A stretch of 6,778 bases of DNA, taken from assembly GCA_937916195.1 (NCBI GenBank), contig CALFTO010000009.1, positions 1 through 6,778 on the forward strand, in the 5' to 3' direction. Under the pieces are notes generated by a model. That model saw only the letters and a list, made by a program, of their open reading frames with translations. It made no database searches and was not told the origin of the DNA. Below are positions 4,753-6,778 of this stretch, piece by piece; the first letter of the stretch is position 1; every line of letters begins with the position of its first letter. The stretch comes from an uncultured Clostridia bacterium (GTDB lineage Bacteria; Bacillota; Clostridia; Oscillospirales; Acutalibacteraceae). The translations under genes were made by a program, and so were the position numbers.

Positions 4753-5655
4753 TCAGAACAATTTGAAATTAACAATTTTTTGTAATGCTTCTTTTGCAGT
4801 TTCGTATGGTACATCTTCAAAAAGCATCTTTGATGTTATCTCTTCATAATCTTTCTTGTAAATATCTTTATCGATTATCTCCTGAAGCAATATGTTCATA
4901 TCGATACCATCTTTTGCAGAACGGCATTGTGTATGCGGCTTTCGCTCAGTATATACTTCGTTTACAAGTTGTTTTAATTCATCATTAAGAATAACGATTT
5001 CAGATAATTTATACAAGTCATAAATATGTCGTGAATATTCATTAACAGCATCACTTAAATAATAATCACCTAAAGCATATAATTTATCTATAAATGTACG
5101 CTCTGCAGATTGAACATTAAGTTCAAAAGGCTCAAGTTCATATTCTTTTATTAAATCATCATAGCCATTTTTATTAAGATAATCATAAATAATACTTGAT
5201 GCTATCATTCTCTTACAGGGATATGCTTTGATATAAACTGCAGTTTCAACAATTAAATGTTCTTTTAGATAATCTGATGGAAATATTGTTGGGTAGTCGA
5301 TAATGTATCTGTTGTAATCTCTTCGGCTTTTTACATTATCGGCATTGTCAAGAGTGAATTGGAATTTATCTATAATAGAAACAATATTTCTTTTAAGGTT
5401 TTTGCGTTTACTTTCAGTCGGTTTTGCTTCAGTATCAATATTCAAATCAATATCTTCTGAAAAACGGTTTATAAGTTTGTAGCACTTTGAAAGAGAAGTA
5501 CCACCTTTAAATATTATTTCCGGTTGTAATTCCACTACATTTTTTAAGAAAATAGTAACATAATAATCTTTTTCAATGATACTTGCTTCAATGCCGGTTT
5601 CTTCAGATACTTTAAGAATTACTTGTTCAAAAACATATTTATTATTGTGCAACAT
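4753..5655 (-). CDS. AbiEii/AbiGii-type nucleotidyltransferase toxin
   Basis: A 300-residue protein of the nucleotidyltransferase AbiEii/AbiGii toxin family, the toxin half of AbiE systems. Family members add nucleotides to RNA targets (tRNA in studied relatives), arresting growth or aborting phage infection. The polymerase-beta-like signature is intact: FKGGTSLSK at 49-57, then RFSEDIDL at 65-71 with the metal-binding pair Asp68/Asp70. Later conserved blocks ERTFIDKLYALG (Lys191) and RHIYDLYKL (His210, Asp213) are also present, and length is typical, so it looks functional. The ATG at 5655 is preferred over a TTG seven codons upstream: it follows GTGGGG at about 9 bases and overlaps the antitoxin's stop region by 14 bases, the tight coupling expected for a toxin gene. 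Terminator A lies downstream. The target is not readable from sequence. Confidence 0.92.
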   Translation of the reverse strand: MLHNNKYVFEQVILKVSEETGIEASIIEKDYYVTIFLKNVVELQPEIIFKGGTSLSKCYKLINRFSEDIDLNIDTEAKPTESKRKNLKRNIVSIIDKFQFTLDNADNVKSRRDYNRYIIDYPTIFPSDYLKEHLIVETAVYIKAYPCKRMIASSIIYDYLNKNGYDDLIKEYELEPFELNVQSAERTFIDKLYALGDYYLSDAVNEYSRHIYDLYKLSEIVILNDELKQLVNEVYTERKPHTQCRSAKDGIDMNILLQEIIDKDIYKKDYEEITSKMLFEDVPYETAKEALQKIVNFKLF

Positions 5656-6262
5656 TAAAAATCGCCCCACTTTCAATAAGGTTTCTCATAACTTTATCCG
5701 GAAATACAGATGCATAAGATATAATATCATCTTTTGTAATATAGTTAGTTTTGATATAGTTGATAATACGGTTTTTCTTTTCATTATCTAATGAACGGGG
5801 AGAAATATCATTCATCATTTCAAGAAAACTTAATACAGCAACATTTTCATTGTTTATGACAGTTCTTGCTTTTCTGAGTATGACTTGCTGTTTGCCTACC
5901 ATAACACTACGCACATTAGCAGTTTCATTGTTGGTGTATATTTCAATAATGTTTGGCATTTGTGTTGTTAGTTTCAGTTGGTTTTGAAAAGATAGACCCG
6001 AATAATACCCTATAGTTTCATCAGCATTTTTAATGTATTTTTTCTCAATAACCTTACGAGGATTTAATATACTTTTACCGAATATTGTGTCAGTTGGGAT
6101 ATAGTATATGCCTTTTTCATAACGAATGATTTTGTTTTCTTCACATAAAGCCTGAAGTTGTTTCATTACCCAAGGGCGAGAATAATTTTTAAATGTAATA
6201 TCTATTGAAAAAAATGGTTCATTGGTGCCATATTTTTCTAATAAGGAATCAAATAAAGTCAT
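5642..6262 (-). CDS. AbiEi-like antitoxin/transcriptional regulator (DUF6088-type)
   Basis: A 206-residue protein immediately upstream of, and overlapping, the AbiEii-like toxin gene; this order is that of AbiE operons. Residues 1-60 read as a winged helix-turn-helix: VMKQLQALCEENKI as the recognition-type helix pair, followed by RYEKGIYYIP as the wing. The rest resembles the AbiEi/DUF6088 antitoxin C-terminal domain, ending in a helical segment (IISYASVFPDKVMRNLIESG). In studied AbiE systems this protein neutralises the toxin without stable binding (type IV) and represses its own promoter through the N-terminal domain. AGAAAGGGG lies 8 bases before the ATG at 6262, which decides this start over a GTG three codons earlier. 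Confidence in the role comes from both fold and neighbour; the precise antitoxin subfamily is less certain. Confidence 0.85.
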   Translation of the reverse strand: MTLFDSLLEKYGTNEPFFSIDITFKNYSRPWVMKQLQALCEENKIIRYEKGIYYIPTDTIFGKSILNPRKVIEKKYIKNADETIGYYSGLSFQNQLKLTTQMPNIIEIYTNNETANVRSVMVGKQQVILRKARTVINNENVAVLSFLEMMNDISPRSLDNEKKNRIINYIKTNYITKDDIISYASVFPDKVMRNLIESGAIFNVAQ

Positions 6263-6300
6263 AAAAAGCACCCCTTTCTATATATGATATAACCTTTTAC

Positions 6301-6335
6301 AAATGAATTATACTACATTTAACATATAAAGTCAA
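6301..6335 (-). promoter_or_regulatory. Strong promoter and candidate operator of the AbiE-like operon
   Basis: On the minus strand TTGACT (6330-6335) and TATAAT (6307-6312) are exactly 17 bases apart, close to the sigma-A consensus. The start would be near 6300, leaving a leader of about 38 bases. An inverted repeat AAATG (6301-6305) / CATTT (6316-6320), spaced by 10 bases, straddles the -10 box. Because AbiEi proteins are known to bind inverted repeats in their promoters, it is a candidate operator, but five-base arms are weak evidence. Confidence 0.8.
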
Positions 6336-6384
6336 TAATAATATAATTTGATTTTTCGCTTGTACCCAATAACAAAAACTCATA

Positions 6385-6633
6385 TTAATAATACCAATCA
6401 ATGATTGGAGTTTTACATGTGGGATTGCCTTTGTCTGCAGGTTTTTTTGATTTTTTTCTCCTTGTGTGAATAACATCAAACACTACATTAACCCTTATAG
6501 ATTTGATATTCTCATCTCTATCAAGAATTTCAGCATATTTAGTCTGGATTTTGTCGTAAGTACGTGCAATTTCCTCGCACTTTTTCTGTTTTCTCTTTGT
6601 ACATCTGCTACCTCTAAAAGTTTTTGCTCTCAT
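6385..6633 (-). CDS. Small, very basic hypothetical protein
   Basis: An 82-residue protein that I do not recognise. The N-terminal third (MRAKTFRGSRCTKRKQKK) and the segment around residues 58-68 (RRKKSKKPADK) are dense in Arg and Lys; between them is a predicted helix (CEEIARTYDKIQTKYAEILDRDENI) and a beta-like stretch (SIRVNVVFDVI). Three Cys are scattered without a zinc-finger spacing. The charge suggests nucleic-acid binding, which is inference only. The strongest evidence that it is translated is a perfect GGAGG (6641-6645) seven bases before the ATG. It lies just downstream of phased heptamer repeats and upstream of the AbiE promoter, with no clear terminator between, so its transcript may run into the toxin-antitoxin operon. 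Confidence 0.62.
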   Translation of the reverse strand: MRAKTFRGSRCTKRKQKKCEEIARTYDKIQTKYAEILDRDENIKSIRVNVVFDVIHTRRKKSKKPADKGNPTCKTPIIDWYY

Positions 6634-6663
6634 ATAAATACCTCCAAAAATTAAAATTTTTAC

Positions 6664-6718
6664 TCGCTAAAAAATCGCTAATTTTTCGCCAAAATTTGCT
6701 AAAAATTAATTTTTAGCG
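6664..6718. repeat. Four helically phased TCGCTAA heptamers plus a 20-bp palindrome
   Basis: TCGCTAA at 6664 and 6675, TCGCCAA at 6686 and TTGCTAA at 6696 are spaced 11, 11 and 10 bases apart, one helical turn, and are separated by A or T runs. The last is part of the perfect palindrome 6698-6717 (GCTAAAAATT and its complement). Further copies in inverse orientation lie at 6712-6718 and 6768-6774. It sits upstream of the basic-protein gene and may be its regulatory region, an iteron-like protein array or intrinsically bent DNA. Confidence 0.6.
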
Positions 6719-6730
6719 TTTTATTGTATT

Positions 6731-6757
6731 CGAAAACCCCTGGCTGTGCCAGGGGTT
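6731..6757 (-). terminator. GC-rich terminator hairpin at right edge
   Basis: AACCCCTGGC (6735-6744) and GCCAGGGGTT (6748-6757) form a perfect 10-bp stem with a 3-base loop. On the minus strand the stem ends in GGGGTT and continues with TT then CG, a short T tail, while the six A on its other side give a T run upstream of the hairpin. It probably ends a minus-strand gene beyond the window. A mobile-element end hairpin is an alternative that cannot be tested here. Confidence 0.6.
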
Positions 6758-6778
6758 CAAAAAAGCTTTAGCGATGAG

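Noticed and set aside
6735..6778. The end of an IS200/IS605-type insertion sequence (subterminal hairpin)
   Set aside because: The hairpin alone is not diagnostic, no transposase is visible, and the window ends before any partner end could be seen.

Overview
The window is AT-rich, with tightly packed genes, clear AGGAGG-type ribosome binding sites, TTGACA/TATAAT promoters and hairpin-plus-T terminators. This points to a low-GC Firmicute, most likely an uncultured gut-type clostridium (inference from style; there is no rRNA or other marker). All confidently called genes except one are on the minus strand, so the description runs from high to low coordinates.

Right end (6778 to 6385): a GC-rich terminator hairpin at the window edge, then four TCGCTAA-like heptamers repeated every 10-11 bp next to a 20-bp palindrome, then an 82-residue very basic protein of unknown function with a perfect GGAGG site. 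Next (6335 to 4753) is an AbiE-type toxin-antitoxin pair with a strong promoter (TTGACT-N17-TATAAT): a winged-helix AbiEi-like antitoxin, whose last 14 bases overlap the start of a nucleotidyltransferase AbiEii-like toxin.

Middle (4752 to 3955): about 800 bases with no convincing protein gene but dense structure. Just after the toxin stop lies a complete minus-strand small-RNA unit: promoter TTGAAT-N16-TATAAT, a predicted start at G4710, three hairpins and a T7 terminator. The first bases of the RNA (GUGCAAGGU) can pair with the 5' arm of the terminator, so a closing stem and the terminator exclude one another, as in a riboswitch or other conformational switch. The 27-bp terminator core recurs exactly 490 bp downstream, closing a second, differently built structured element. 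The octamer TGCAAGGT/ACCTTGCA occurs seven times here. No minus-strand gene follows for more than 1 kb, so this looks like a stand-alone or orphan structured RNA. It is the best candidate in the window for something undescribed.

A plus-strand DUF3592-type membrane protein (3480 to 3954) has its frame broken at a run of nine T. It is flanked by two inverted copies of a 25-bp GGGGACGGTTC repeat and preceded by a long palindrome.

Left part: a self-contained two-gene operon (promoter 3202-3230, terminator 1181-1206) encodes a membrane-anchored phosphodiesterase/nucleotide pyrophosphatase-superfamily enzyme and a cytoplasmic GH43/GH130-like beta-propeller protein. Then comes a monocistronic ketopantoate reductase-family gene with its own promoter. 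A small hairpin at the left edge may end a plus-strand gene outside the window.
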